NCBI GenBank assembly: GCA_021442155.1
Contig: JAKCPB010000366.1
Coordinates: forward strand, 558,001-622,000
Direction of reading: 5' to 3'
Length of the DNA stretch: 64,000 bases
Origin: Cymbidium sinense
Taxonomy: Eukaryota > Streptophyta > Magnoliopsida > Asparagales > Orchidaceae
The notes below the pieces were generated by a model that made no database searches, had not been told where the DNA came from, and saw only the letters and a list, made by a program, of their open reading frames with translations. Of this stretch, positions 10,501-22,900 are shown one piece after another (within the stretch, counting starts at the first letter, position 1; each line of letters begins with the position of its first letter). The position numbers and the translations under genes were made by a program.

Positions 10501-12900
10501 ATTGTTAGGCTTTTGGTTAAAGTATTAAAGGTGTGCATAAGAGAAGAAATAGGATTTGGTGAGAATTCCATGTCTAGGACATGGAGGGAGATCCACTAGG
10601 GATTACACATGCATTGGACATGTCATGTGAGGGTTGTCGAGGGCATAAAGAATAAAATTTGGGATAAGGTTTGAATTTGATTTAATTTTATGATTTATGG
10701 AAAGAAGATCCTAGGGATAAGAATCTATAATCCACACAGGATTAAGATCAATCGACTTTAATATATTGTTTTAATTGATATGGGCATATTTTCCAAAGAT
10801 ATGGGCTCAGTCTGGGGATGGTATATGAACCTTCCACTAGGGAAGCAGTTTGGGGCTCTAGATTGGGATTTGAGATTTATTTCATAGATTTGTTTGGGGA
10901 TGTATCCTGGGAATAAGAGTTTGGTTGGATTTCTTTGATTTAGACTCTTAGTTGGTTTAATTTGGCTCCACTGGGGAGGTTGGTTTTGATTTGTTTGCTT
11001 GACTTATATATGATTTGGACTCACTGGAGAAGGTGTGATTTAACTCCACTAGGGAAAATCAGAATGGGTTTAATTTAATATGAGTTAATGTATGGACCAT
11101 GTTAGTGTGCGATGGGCCCACTGAGAAGGGGAAATATCAGCCTTGACCTACCTCATGTTTACAAATCCAAAGGGATAGTCTATTGACTGTAGGGTAAAGC
11201 TAACCAACCTAAGGTGTTGCCTTTCAGTGTGCAACAGCTATGCTAGGAAGAAGGCATAGCAGACTTACATCTTCCAAAGTGAGGAACAATTGCTGGGGTG
11301 ACCTATTGGATGCATAACAAATCGAACCTGACTTAGGGCGACTACTGAGTGAATGTTGTTGGGGACTTATGTCAAATTAAAAGTAGTTAGGATTAATTTT
11401 ATCTTAATTTCATGTGATTTGATATGGTTTGTTTGGTTTAGTTTGATTTTAAATTGAGGACATATCCGCTGGGGATGTGAGCTTGGTCAAATTTGATAGA
11501 TTTAATTTCTGGACCATGCTAGTGTGCAATGGACCCACTAAGAAGAGGCTATATTAGAGTTGTCCTACCTCAAATTTATAAATCCAAAGGGATAGTCTAC
11601 TAGCCGTGGGGTAGAGCTAGCCAACCTAAGGGGTTGCCTTTCGGTGTGCAACAATTATGCTAGGAAGAAAGCGTAGCATACTTACATCTTCTAAAGTAGG
11701 GAACAACCATTGGGGTGACCTGTTGGTAGCATAATAAATTGAATTTAACTTAAGGGTGACTATTGAGTGAATGCCACTAGGGACTTATATCAACTCAAAG
11801 AGTAGTCAGACGATTCCTTTAGGTAGTATTGCTGACACTACCCTAAAGATAAGATTCTTGCTTGAGAAAAGGTACAGTTAAGAGTGTCCTCCTAATCCAT
11901 AAGTGATTATATATTTTGTTTATATGTTTAGGTGGACCTTGTTGGTGTGTGAGGGACCACACTGAGAAGGGGCTATGTCTGCCTTGACCTATCTTAAATT
12001 TTATGGACCAAGGGAGAATTTGCACCTCCACATGACAGATTCTCCAACCACAGGGGTGGTTACTAGGAAAGGGTAACTGTCTAATCTGATAGTAACCTAG
12101 GTAGTGTCCAAATGGTGTTGCAAAGGACATGATCCAAATATAGTACCCATAGGAGAGGTGCTGCTAGGGACATTATTCAGAGCCATAGAAAAGAAATCCT
12201 ATAGGTGTATGGTGGCCAACACAAGGAGAAAGCATAATAGACTTACATCTGCCATTAGTGGTGTATCCTAAGGTGTGAGAACCAACCAACCTAAGGTGAA
12301 TTAATCAGCATGAGTGGTGTATCTATCAGCATAATGAAAACCAACCAACCTAAGTTACCTGTCAATGTGCAAAGATCAATATGGAAAGAAAGCGTGTAGG
12401 CTTACAACTTTTTAAGTAGAATTAATCATCAGGATAGTCTATCATCGATGAAACATATGTTATTTGACTTAGAGAGACTACTAAGAGGGGAGCCCCGAGG
12501 AAGGACTGGACCTATACTTGAAGCAATCAGTAGGGAAGGAGCCGCTAGGGGACTTATCCTAAACCTCAAATAAAATTGACTCAGTCAGTGCATGAAGGCT
12601 TATCCAAAAAGAAAGCATAGTAGACTCACATCCTTATAAACGAAGCCAACATGAGTTAGCTTACCAGCCATTCAGTAAGGTGTACCAAACTAACAAGGTA
12701 CTTATCAGTGTAGCTGCCTTACATCTTCAAAAGCGAAAACCATTGGGGACACACACTATCAGGGTACCATGTCAACTCATCCTAGAGCAGCTATTGAGTG
12801 AGTGTCACTAGGGGAATTATCTCAACTCAGAGTAACCCAAAACAAAAGATATGTGTTTATTTTATATGTTTGCATGTAATTTGTGTTTGTGTTTTGTCAA
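10501..12900 (-). repeat. 3' region of gypsy copy 1 with ~420-bp tandem repeats
   Basis: On the plus strand, units start with GGACCATG(T/C)TAGTGTG-like sequence at about 11094, 11511 and 11934 (spacings 417 and 423) and contain ACAAATCCAAAGGGATAGTC, CTAGCCAACCTAAGG and GACTTACATCTTC blocks. A more diverged series continues to about 12830. Tandem repeats between integrase and 3' LTR are known in Tat/Ogre-type elements. The same series stands at 48.6-50.1 kb in copy 2. Confidence 0.72.
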
Positions 12901-12947
12901 TAAAGGAAAAGATGCTGCTTGGGGTCCTTACACCTACCCTAAACACA

Positions 12948-14235
12948 TCATGGTAGATTCATAAACAAGAATACTTTCAACATGGAAGAGATTGAAATCG
13001 AAATGGAATTTTCATTGATGATAATTATTTTCAAACATGATTTATAATATTTCTTTAAGTAGAGCCTATTGATTAGAAGCATTGGGCACTCTCCCTTATG
13101 ATTAATAAGCTGGTAAGATCTTCCTTGGTAGGCCATCTATATGCAAAAGGGAATTCCCAAGTGGGTTCAAACTTGCCTCTAATCTTACGATGGATAATAA
13201 TCAGTCTCCTTTGAACTAAAATAAGCTCTCCTACTTGAAAAGCTCTAAGACAAACCAACTTGTTGTGAGCTTGAATCATTTTAGCTTTGTACAATTAGAG
13301 GTTTTAGCATGCTTGTAGACGTCTCTCCTCCAAACTTTCAAGCTCTTCTAATGCAACTCGATGTTCTGCTCTGTTGTGATCTTGCTACCCAAAGCTATCT
13401 TTAGTAATGAGAATTGAACTTCTAATGGTAGAACATCTTCAGACCCATAAATTAAGAAGGAAGGAGTAAACTGAGTTGGAGTTCTATATATGGTGCGGTA
13501 GGCCCACAAGGCTTCAATTAACTGCTCATGCCACTGTTGCTTGTTTGTCGAGTGTCTTCTTCAGTATTTGGATGAGAGTTTTGTTGAAGGTTTCTACTAA
13601 GACATTTTCTTTCGGGTAGTCGATGGTAGAATATCTCCAATCTATACTGTGTCTCTGGGAAAAGTTGTTGATCTTGGTACTCTTGAATGCAATACCATTA
13701 TCAGATATAATTCATCGAGACACTCTGAACCTATATACGATATGCTTCCTAAAAAAATGGAGCACATGCTGAGCTATGACCTCTCTGAGTGGAATCACCT
13801 TCACCCATTTAGAAAAGTAGTCAGTAGCAGCTAAGATGAACCAATGACCCTTAGAAGAAGGAGGATCAATCAGACCCTCTATGTTAGTACCCCAACACTC
13901 CAATGGTGATGAAGCCAATGTAGGATGTAGAATGTTGAGTGGTTGGTGTAGGACAACACCATGTAGTTGACATTGCTGGAATCGCTTAGTTGTATCCTTA
14001 CAATCTTTAATCATTGATGACGAGTAGTATCCTAGTCTCTTGATCTTGGCTTTCATCTTCAGCCCAGAATGGTTGGCTCCACATAATCCTGAGTGTACCT
14101 CGGTCATGATTATACAAGCTTCATGCTTGTTTAAATAACGTAACCATATATGATCGAAAGATTGCCAGTATAAGACACCATCCACAAAAGCATAGGAAAG
14201 TGCTCTCTGCTTCATCTGAAGGGCTTGGAAATTCT
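12948..14235 (-). pseudogene. Gypsy copy 1: integrase
   Basis: The integrase inserts cDNA into chromosomes. Minus-strand frame 14215-13712 holds the HHCC zinc finger (EVHSGLCGANHSGLKMKAK ... DCKDTTKRFQQCQ) and the first core Asp in TDYFSKWVKVIPL. The frame closes at a TGA just after FRVSR (about 13712), before ISDNGIAF with the second Asp. Downstream minus-strand frames (13294-12948) give the C-terminal part: KAKMIQAHNKLV and GELILVQRRLI, then KIRGKFEPTWEFPF. The TGA is also present at the same place in copy 2. Confidence 0.85.
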
Positions 14236-14459
14236 CTTGAGGTAGTTTGCCTTTATTTAGGAAATCTATGAATGGTTGCCTCCAATCTAACTTCTCATCC
14301 TTCTTGGCAATGGCAACCTCCCCTTCAAGAGAGTACTTTTTTATGATTTCAATATCAATAAGGGATAAGACTTATCTATTTTGGGCCTTTATTGATATGG
14401 ACTCATCCTCCAGACATGCCAACTCCTTGGCAAGCTTGGCTAAAGCATACGCTACGACA

Positions 14460-14850
14460 TTCTCTCCTCGAGCAATCTTAAAAATGGTAACCTTTAGGAT
14501 TTGGGCCAACAACTCCATGGTGTACTTATGGTAGTGATGGAGCTTGGGATTTATAACTTATAGGACTGAGCGATTTGGTTGATAACTAGCTGAGAATCCT
14601 CAAAGATGTTGAAGTTTTGGATGCTTAGAGCAATGACTAACTCCATATTGGCAATCAGAGCCTCATTTTTGGCTTCATTATTGGTGCAAGGATTGGATAG
14701 ATGATATAAGAATCTCATCGGATCATGGTCTGGAGTTAAGAAAACTATTCCTACCCCTTCTTTTCTTGGAATAGTAGATTATGGTTCTTCTCCTCTTTGA
14801 GAGGAAGCTGCACCATCCAAGTACATCTCCCAGCAGTGAATGCTAGTATC
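14460..14850 (-). pseudogene. Gypsy copy 1: second RNase H (aRH type)
   Basis: Minus strand from 14850 reads MYLDGAASSQ, a stop after EEP, then EGVGIVFLTPDHDPMRF, NNEAKNEALIANMELVIAL and EDSQLVINQI. These are the Asp, Glu and Asp positions of the additional RNase H (RVT_3 type) that Tat-lineage gypsy elements carry between their ordinary RNase H and integrase. The usual tail with GENVVAYALAKLA is seen near 14470. At least one in-frame stop and one frame slip. Confidence 0.82.
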
Positions 14851-15129
14851 CCCTAAGTTTATGATTTGTTTAAAAGGGAGATCATCACTAAGCGGAGAGT
14901 TAGTAGGAAGTGGGTGTGCTGCAAAGAATTCCTCTAGTGCTTATCCTTTCACCACACAGAGGGGTACAAAAGTAATGTCAAATTACGAGAGGATCATGGA
15001 CCATCGTGCCAACCATCAAGATAGCATTATTTCATGAGATATTAGAGGATTGAGAGGAAGCATATAGTGTTGTAGCTTTGGGATGCAAAGATTAAAGCTA
15101 GGCAATGCTTCTCAATGGGTGGATAATTA

Positions 15130-16080
15130 ACCGAGAGATTAGATGACAACCGAGGTAGAGTGTGTTTTCCTACTTTCATCATTGGCTAATGCACCAAGTG
15201 AGTCATCTAATACAGAGTGTAATCCATGTCCTGTGATAGGGGCTGCTAGAACTGGCAGTGTCATTAGGTAATGCTTAATATCTGTGAAAGCATGCTCACA
15301 CTTACTATCCCACTTTAACACGGCATCCTTTTTCATAAGTACTGAGAATGGCTAACATCTTCTCAATAGGTTGGATATAAAGCTTCTTAGAAACTCCAAC
15401 CACCCTTGGAATGATCTGAGTTGAGTTAAACTTTCAGGGGGTGGTATTTTTAAAATCTCCTTGATCTTCTCTGGATCAATTTTGATTATGTGGTGTCAGA
15501 CAACAAACCAAAGGAATTTCTCTAAAGCTACTCAAAATGCACACTTCAAGGGGTTCATTTTGATGTTAAATTGTCTTAACTGTTCAAAAACTACTCTCAA
15601 GTCAAAGAGATGGTCTTCCATTTCTCTACTTTTGACCATGAGGTTATTGACATAGCACTTGACTTGATGATGAATGAGTTTATCGAAGATTTGAGTCATA
15701 GCCCGTTGGTATGCAACACTAGCATTTTTAAGGCTGGAAAGCATGACCTTATATCAATAGATTCCAATCGGGGTTCCAAAAGTAGTATTTCATTTATCTT
15801 CATATCTTATTTGCATGATGAGCATGAGGCAATCATTATCACCTGTGATTGGTAGTGAAAAATCATCTTTTGGATATGCCTTACTTAAATCCCTAAAATC
15901 AACATAAATGTGAATTTGGCCATTCTTTTTCTTAACAAAGATGACACTGGCTAACAAAGTAAGGTATTTTTCTTCATGAATGAAGCCATCATCAATCAAC
16001 TTTTTTACTTCAGAAATTACCTATTGTTCTATGTATAATCGCATGCATCTAGGAGCTTGGCTGATATGGTTAGCAGTAGG
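15130..16080 (-). pseudogene. Gypsy copy 1: reverse transcriptase and RNase H
   Basis: RT blocks on the minus strand: GFIHEEKYLTLLASVIFVKK, KNGQIHIYVDFRDLSKA and KDDFSLP (15999-15850), then an internal deletion that removes the catalytic FMDG block retained in copy 2, then NASVAYQRAMTQIF and CYVNNLMVKSREMEDHL (about 15700-15600). The active site is YVNN where the family has YVDD. RNase H follows in another frame (15336-15139): LKWDSKCEHAFTDIKHYL and LDDSLGAL. Polymerase activity is excluded by the deletion and the YVNN change. Confidence 0.87.
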
Positions 16081-16830
16081 CTATATTAGTATTTTATGTA
16101 CCATTATGTCAGGAGCCAATCTAGTCATCTCTTCATAACTCCATGTAATGCAGTCCTTAAACTCAGTCAATAGCCTAACTAAGTCATTGGTTTTAATTTC
16201 ATTCAACAAAGAACTGATGTATGTCGGGCGTGGATCTTCTTTAGTTCTTAGATTGATTTCCTTAAGCTTGTCAATTGTTGACTTGATCTCTTCTTCGAAC
16301 TCTAGCAGTGCATCTTTGACTTCAAAAACATCTAGATCATCTGAGGTTTCTAAGCACATCTCCTTATATGATTTAATGTGATTTGAAAAGAACCTATTAG
16401 ATTCCAAATGATTAGTGATGATTACGCAGTAATCATCATCATCATCGACTGGACCCATTGTACCAAATCTTAGTCCTAGTCTTGATTGAGAGCTTTTGCA
16501 TTTATTCTTCCATATTATTTGGAAGTAGTCTAACCTGTTCTTTGACCAAGTATGTGGGATTAACCCTTTCTTTACTAAATTATGAACACAGGGCAAGTAA
16601 CAATCAAAAGGTAATTCTATTAAATCTTTATATGAATCATCCTCAAGTTTTACATCAACTTCTTGACTTGAGGATGATGCTCCCAGAAAGAACCTTTGTG
16701 TCTTCACACTTATGGATGACTTATGGGATTCCTTAACTACCAAAACACTCAGCTTTTTAAGAGGAAAGTGGGGTTATATCTAAGGTTTCCAATTGATGCC
16801 TAACTATTTCATATATAGACTTGGACACAC
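16081..16830 (-). pseudogene. Gypsy copy 1: protease-RT linker
   Basis: The longest minus-strand frame of this element (220 codons, 16743-16081). It reads acidic, low-complexity sequence (MGPVDDDDDYC, EFEEEIKSTIDKLKEINL) and ends with LTEFKDCITWSYEEMTRLAPDIMVH, which is the conserved entry to gypsy RT (family form: F.D.FAWs..dMpGidp.i..H). The linker itself has no enzymatic motif. The homologous frames in copy 2 are at 54296-53563. It has stayed open although flanking domains have not, which may be chance. Confidence 0.75.
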
Positions 16831-17159
16831 TTATGCTTTGCTTTGGAGCCCGGTCTTCATCGATATCTAGCTCAAGTGTCACCTCTAAGGGAATATAATG
16901 CTGAGAAGAGCTGGATGGTGTGCTAACCATATAAGACTTATCCTATGAACTAGATTCTTAGTCTATATGGATAGAAGGTGTACGCCTAGTAGCTGGGGCA
17001 TATTCTCTATTGGGTGTCAATAAGGAGGTTTTCCACCCCTAGGACTCCCTCTGAACTGGGCTCTTCCTCTGCCTGGTGGAGGTAAGGTCATCCTACCTAT
17101 ATGTTTGAATGGAGTAACAAACTGTGGGTGGAATCTAATGTCAAGCTCCACTTCCACCT

Positions 17160-17262
17160 CCAAGTCTATTTGCGCTCACTTTTATTTTATTTTTCATTTT
17201 CTCTTTTCTTTTCTTTTCTTTCTTTCTTTCTTTTCTTTTCTTTTTTTATTTTTCTTTTGATT
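17160..17262 (+). repeat. Pyrimidine tract in gypsy copy 1
   Basis: A run of TTTTC and TTTC units on the plus strand (purine-rich on the element's sense strand) lying between linker and protease. A similar, less regular tract is at 54575-54655 in copy 2. Simple-sequence; no function assigned. Confidence 0.8.
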
Positions 17263-17354
17263 TTAAACTTTGGCCAAGTTCATGAGAATAGACTTATTAA
17301 TTTTGAGGGAGGTAGTAAGCAGCATTCTCATATATACCAACCTCGTGACCTATA

Positions 17355-17590
17355 AATGGCTTGAGATCTCCTTTGACATAGTAGATGATCTGACCTCTCA
17401 CAAACTTTATACACTAATGTAGAGAGGATGAAACTATCTTATTTGCATGTATCAATGGTCTCCCAAGAAAAGCATTGAAAGATGTATCCAAGTCTGTAAT
17501 GTGAAACTTAGCTTCAGTCTTCCAATCATCTATCTCTAAGGGCAACACAATGGAGCCTAAAGCCTGTTGACCTTACTTTGAAGTGTGGAT
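17355..17590 (-). pseudogene. Gypsy copy 1: C-terminal protease fragment
   Basis: Minus strand reads GSIVLPLEIDDWKTEAKF, DLDTSFNAFLGRPLIHAN, SSSLH, a stop, then CIKFVRGQIIYYVKGDL. This matches the end of the retropepsin-like domain of plant gypsy polyproteins (family form: D.fN.LLGRPWIH). The catalytic D-(S/T)-G lies further upstream and is missing, because the sequence changes to noncoding DNA at about 17590. No gag follows. Confidence 0.8.
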
Positions 17591-19936
17591 TCAATCTTCC
17601 CATCTTAGACTTAGGAGTCCCTAGACACTAAGACTTCCCTTGTCATAAGACACTTCTAACAATTAGGTAAACACTTAACCTAAGCTTAAAGACTTAAACA
17701 TAGATTAGGTTATGCCTTAATTAGGATAATCCTCCTACCTTACAACCCAAATCCAACCCATGTTCACCTTCTCAAACCAAACATCAAGTTCAATTCAAAC
17801 ATCAAATTCAAATCTAAATCCAAGCCCAAATTCTAAAACAAAATGATTGAATCCCATAATCAAATCCAAACTTGAAACCCTTCCTAAGGCATATGACCTA
17901 TCCCATGGACTTAGCCAAATCTTAATCTAAATGAATCCAAAATCAATTGATTTTCTTTATAATTAATTTATATCTTCAATCATCTTTCTAAATATAAATC
18001 CAACATACATTCAGATGATAAAAACTAAATCAAACTAAATCAAATTAAATCAAAATTTTTCCTAAACCATATGACCTATCCCATGGACTTAGCCAAATCT
18101 TAATCCAAATCAAGTCAAACTCAATTGATTTTCTCATAAATCAATCATCATTCACAAATTTAAATGAAATATACATTTAAATCATCAAAACTAAATCAAA
18201 CAAACCAAAATCCAAACTTAAGCCACATGAACTCCATGGACTTAGCCAAATTCCTTCATTCCAAAACCCAAATTCAATTGATTTTCACATGAATCAATCA
18301 TACCTTCAATCATATTCACAAATATAAATGAAATATACAATCAAACCAAAATCAACCCAAGTCAAACCAACTTAACCTATATTTGAAATGTTCAAATGAA
18401 CCAAAACCCATTTGAACGAAGTTAATTGCAATTGATTTTATATATTAATCCCAAATCTATATATAAACTCAACTAAATCAAACTCAACCCAAAATCAAGC
18501 CAACTAAACCCAATTGACCCACTTGACCCAAAGTGGCCAATTTGACCTATTTGAACCAAACTCTAATCTTACCTAAATTGGATTGAACCAAGCCTGTCAA
18601 AACTTCCCATCATGATTGTTGATCATCCTAAGTTGATCAATTATCAAAAATTGGGTCAAACCAAGTCAATGTGGTCATTTGACCAAGTGAACCCAAATAA
18701 GCCAAATTGCAACCTATGCCAAATAACCAATAATTCATACCAAATCAAAATCAATATTTGAATATGACTTGACGTTCAACTAAGTTAAACCAACCCAAAT
18801 TGGCCATGTTGATCCAAGTTGACCCAAATTGACCTAAAAGACCAAATTGGGTAAACTAAAAATATAAACCAAATTGATTACAACTAATGGCTCAAGTTCA
18901 TTCCAAATTGATTGTTGAACTTGACCAAAGCTATGATTGGACCCAAACTAATTGACCTACTTAGCCCAAATTGACCTAAAGGTTCAAGTTGGCCTAAATC
19001 AAAACCAAACTCAAATTAATTGAAACCAAAGCATACAATCATCTTCAATTGGTCAAATAAACCCAATCTAACACCCAACCGATGCCAATTTGGCCAATTT
19101 GGTCAAAATAACCCATTTAAAAATAAGCGAATTCAAATGAGCTAAAATCAAATCTAAGCCAAACTAAACCAAATCAATTGAACCAAAACATAACAAATTA
19201 TTATATGAACTTGATCCAACCCTTGGTTTGACCCAATTTGACCAATTGGTCAACTTTACCCAACCTAACCCAATTTGACCTAAAATGAGTCAAATTGAGC
19301 CAAACCTAATCAAATCAACTCCAATTGACTTGAAATTTGGGCTAGCCAACTTTTTGCTCATTTCAAATATGTCTAAATCAAATCTAATGCCAAATGATCA
19401 TTCTACCCATGGGTCAAGGGCATAACATGAGACAAATCACCCTTGTAAGTATTCATTTCCATTCTTTGGCCTCTTAGTACTCTCCCAATGGTCCACCTAG
19501 GCACCTAGGACACCACCCAACCTAACTTAAGGGGTGGTTGGGTGGGCCATGATCCATGGGAGGTGAAATCACCTCACCCTCCCCATTGGAGCATTTGAAA
19601 CCCATAGGACAGCCATGATTCCTCCTTGGTAGCCACCCCCACACCTTCAACCACCCATGACTCCCCACCACCCATCAAGATGAGGTATACCCCTCTTTCC
19701 ACCCAAACACTAAAAATCATTCCTCAGAGCCCTAGCTATCCAAGATAAGCCGCTAGAGCCATTCCCTAAGCTCCCAAGCTCGTTCTTTGATCAGAAATTG
19801 CCATTCTAGTCTATCTCGAAACATGACACTCCCATTTTTGAGCTAACTTCCCCATTTCTCCATCAAACTCAAATTAACTTTGCATGCACCTTCCCTAGGC
19901 CTCGTCGAGAAGAAATGAATCATCTCCAAAGCTTCT
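17591..19936 (-). other. Noncoding 5' region of gypsy copy 1
   Basis: About 2.3 kb without coding potential. The first part (17880-18360) has a tandem repeat of 154-177 bp marked by ATGGACTTAGCCAAAT at about 17905, 18082 and 18236. The middle (18360-19400) is made of AATTGACC, CCAAATTGACC and TTGACCAAATT phrases in irregular order. The last 500 bp (19430-19936) are richer in G+C and unlike the rest. The first 700 bp recur at 54960-55681 and 61147-61650. It may be a long LTR or leader; no terminal TG...CA pair was established. Confidence 0.6.
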
Positions 19937-22900
19937 TAAAAATAAAATAAATACAAAAACATAAACCTAAATAAAATAAAATAAAAATAAAATAAAATCT
20001 AAACTAATACCTAAACCTAAACCTAAAAATAAAATAAAATAAAAAATAAAAAATAAAAAATAAACTAAAATAAATAAAGAAAAACTTAGACTAAACTAAA
20101 AAAAATAAATGTAAGAATAAAAAACCTTAATAAAATAAAAACTAAATGTAAAATAAAAATAAAATAAGCCTAAAATAAAATAAAATAAAAACTAAATAAA
20201 AGCCTAAACCTATAAAATAAACCTAAAAATAAAACTTAAAATAAATAAATAATAAAATCTAAACCCTAAACTAAAAAAAGACCTAAACCTAAAATAAAAA
20301 TAAAATAAAGAAAATAAAATAAACCTAAACCTAAACTAAAATAAACTAAACTAAGATAAATAAAACAAAAACCTAAACCTAAACCTAAGCCTAATCCTAA
20401 ACTAAATAAAAAAAATAAACAAAAATTAACCTAAACCTGAACTAAGAAGATAAAACCTACAAATAAGCCTAAAATAAAAACCTAAAATGTAAACCTAAAA
20501 GATGAAATAAAAACCTAAACCTAAAGTTAAAAATAAAAAATAAAACCTAAACCTAAAAAATAAAATAAAAATAAAACTCAACTAAAAAATAAATCTAAAC
20601 GTAAACCTAAACCATAAACCCTAAACCATAAACCCTAAACCCTCCCCAAACCCTAATCCCTAAACACTAAACCCTTAACTAACCCTAAACCCTAAACCCT
20701 AAAAAGCTAAAAACCTAAACCTAAACTAAATAAAATCTAAAAATAAAATAAATAAAAATATATAAACCAAAATAAATTAAAAAAATAAAGTAAAATAAAA
20801 ACCTAAACTAAAATCTAAACCTAAACCTAAACTTAAACCTAAACCTAAATAGAAAATAAAATAAAAAAAATAAAAAATAAACTAAAATAAAATAATTAAA
20901 AACTTAAAAGAAAACCTAAAATAAAATAAAAACTAAACCTAAAAAAAAAAATAAAACAAGCCTAAATTAAAATAAAATAAAAACCTAAATTTAAAGAATA
21001 AACCCAAAAATAAAAAAACAATAAAACCTAAACCCAAAACTATAAAAAAAACCTAACCCTAAAATAAAAAAAAATAAACCTAAAGATAAACTAAAATAAG
21101 CTAAACTAAAATAAATAAAACCTACACCTAAACCTAAAATTAAATAAACTTAAACCTAAACCTAAACCATAAATAAAATAAATAAAACTAAAAAACCTAA
21201 ACCTAAACTAAAAAAATAAAACCTAAAAATAAACCTAGAAAAAACATAAAACCTAAACCTAAAAAAATAAAATAAAAACCTAAACTTAAACCTGAAAATC
21301 AAAAAATAAAACCTAAATCAAAAAAATAAAATCAAAATAAAAATAAAACTATACTAAAAAATAAACCTAAACCTAAAAAATAAACTAAAATAAAATACCT
21401 AAACTAAAATAAATAAACTTAAAATAAATAAACTAAACCAAAATAAACAAAATAAAAAAATAAAAGAAAAAATAAAATAAAATAAAATAAATAAAAAAAA
21501 CTAAATTTCTAAACCTACTAATTTAAAAAAAAACCCTAAACCCTAAACCCTAACTATTAAACCATAAACCCTAAACTCTAAGCCCTAAACCCAGAAACTA
21601 ACCCTAAATCCTAAACCCTAAACCCCAAACCCGAAACCCAAAACCCTAAACCCTAAACCATAAACCCTAAACCCTAAAACCCTGAAATCATAAACCAAAA
21701 CTAAATAAAACCTAAAAATAAAATAAATAAAAAAACCTAAACCTAAATAAAATAAAAAATAAAATAAAGTAAAAACCTAAACTAAAATATAAACCTAAAC
21801 CTAAACCTAAACCTAAAAAATAAATCAATAAAAATTTAAATAAAATAAAATAAATAAAAACTTAAACTAAACTTAAAAATAAAATAAACCTAAAAATTAA
21901 AAAACTTAAATAAAATAATAACTAAATGTAAAATAAAAATAAAATAAGATAAAAACTAAATAAAAACCTGAACCTAAAAAATAACCAAAAATAATAATAA
22001 AATTTGAACCCTAAACTAAAAAACCTAACGTAAAATAAAAAAAATTAAATAAACCTAAACCTAAACGAAAATAAACTAAACTAAAATAAATAAAACCTAA
22101 AGCTAAAACTAAAATAAACTAAACCTAAACCCCAAACTAAATAAAATAAAATAAACTAAAAATAAACCTAAACATAAACTAAAGAATAAAAGCTAAAAAA
22201 CCCAAAATAAAAACCTAAAACCAAAACCTAAAATAATAAAATAAAAACCTAAACTTAAAATAAAAAATAAAAAATAAAACCTAAACCTAAAAAATAAAAT
22301 TAAACTAAAACTAAACTAAAAAAATAAACATAAACCTAAACCTAAACAAAAAATTAAAAAAATAAAACATAAACTAAAATAAAAATAAAAAATTAAAAAG
22401 AAAAAATAAATAAAATAAAATAATAAACGAAATAAACTTAAACATATATTTACTTAATTTTTTTTTAAAACCTAAAAAACCTAAAATTAACCTAAATATA
22501 ACCTAAACCTATCAAAACCCTAAACCTACAACCCTAAACCCTAAACTTAAACCTAAACACTAAACTAACCCAACCCTAAACATTAAAACCCTAACCCTAA
22601 AACTAAACCCTAAACCCTAAACCTTAACCTAGCTAAAACCTAAACTTAAACTAAACTATATCCTAAGACCTAAACTAATCCTAAACCTAAACCTAAACTA
22701 AAATCCCTAAACTAAAGTTAAAATGAGCTATAAACCTAAATTAAACCCTAAACTAAAGATAAACACTAAACCCTAAACTAACTGACCTAAAACCATAAAT
22801 TTAAAACCCTAAACCCTAAACCATAAACCCTAAACCTAAACCTAAACCAAAATAAAATAAACCTAAACCTAACTAAAAACTTAATAATAAATAAATAAAA

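Larger units (their letters stand above)
8914..19936 (-). mobile_element. Decayed Tat-like Ty3/gypsy element, copy 1
   Basis: Minus-strand order: noncoding 5' region (19936-17600), C-terminal protease, linker, RT, RNase H, second (archaeal-type) RNase H, integrase, a 3' region with 420-bp tandem repeats and an AT-rich 3' block. The dual RNase H before integrase is the mark of the Tat lineage. No gag and no LTR pair can be found by eye. Both ends abut telomere-like DNA. It is duplicated at 46363-55681 with the same left junction. Many stops and deletions; inactive. Confidence 0.82.

Noticed and set aside
16148..16736. Plus-strand Ser-rich frames opposite the gypsy linker
   Set aside because: Antisense shadows of the acidic minus-strand linker; Asp/Glu codons read as Ser/Leu on the other strand.
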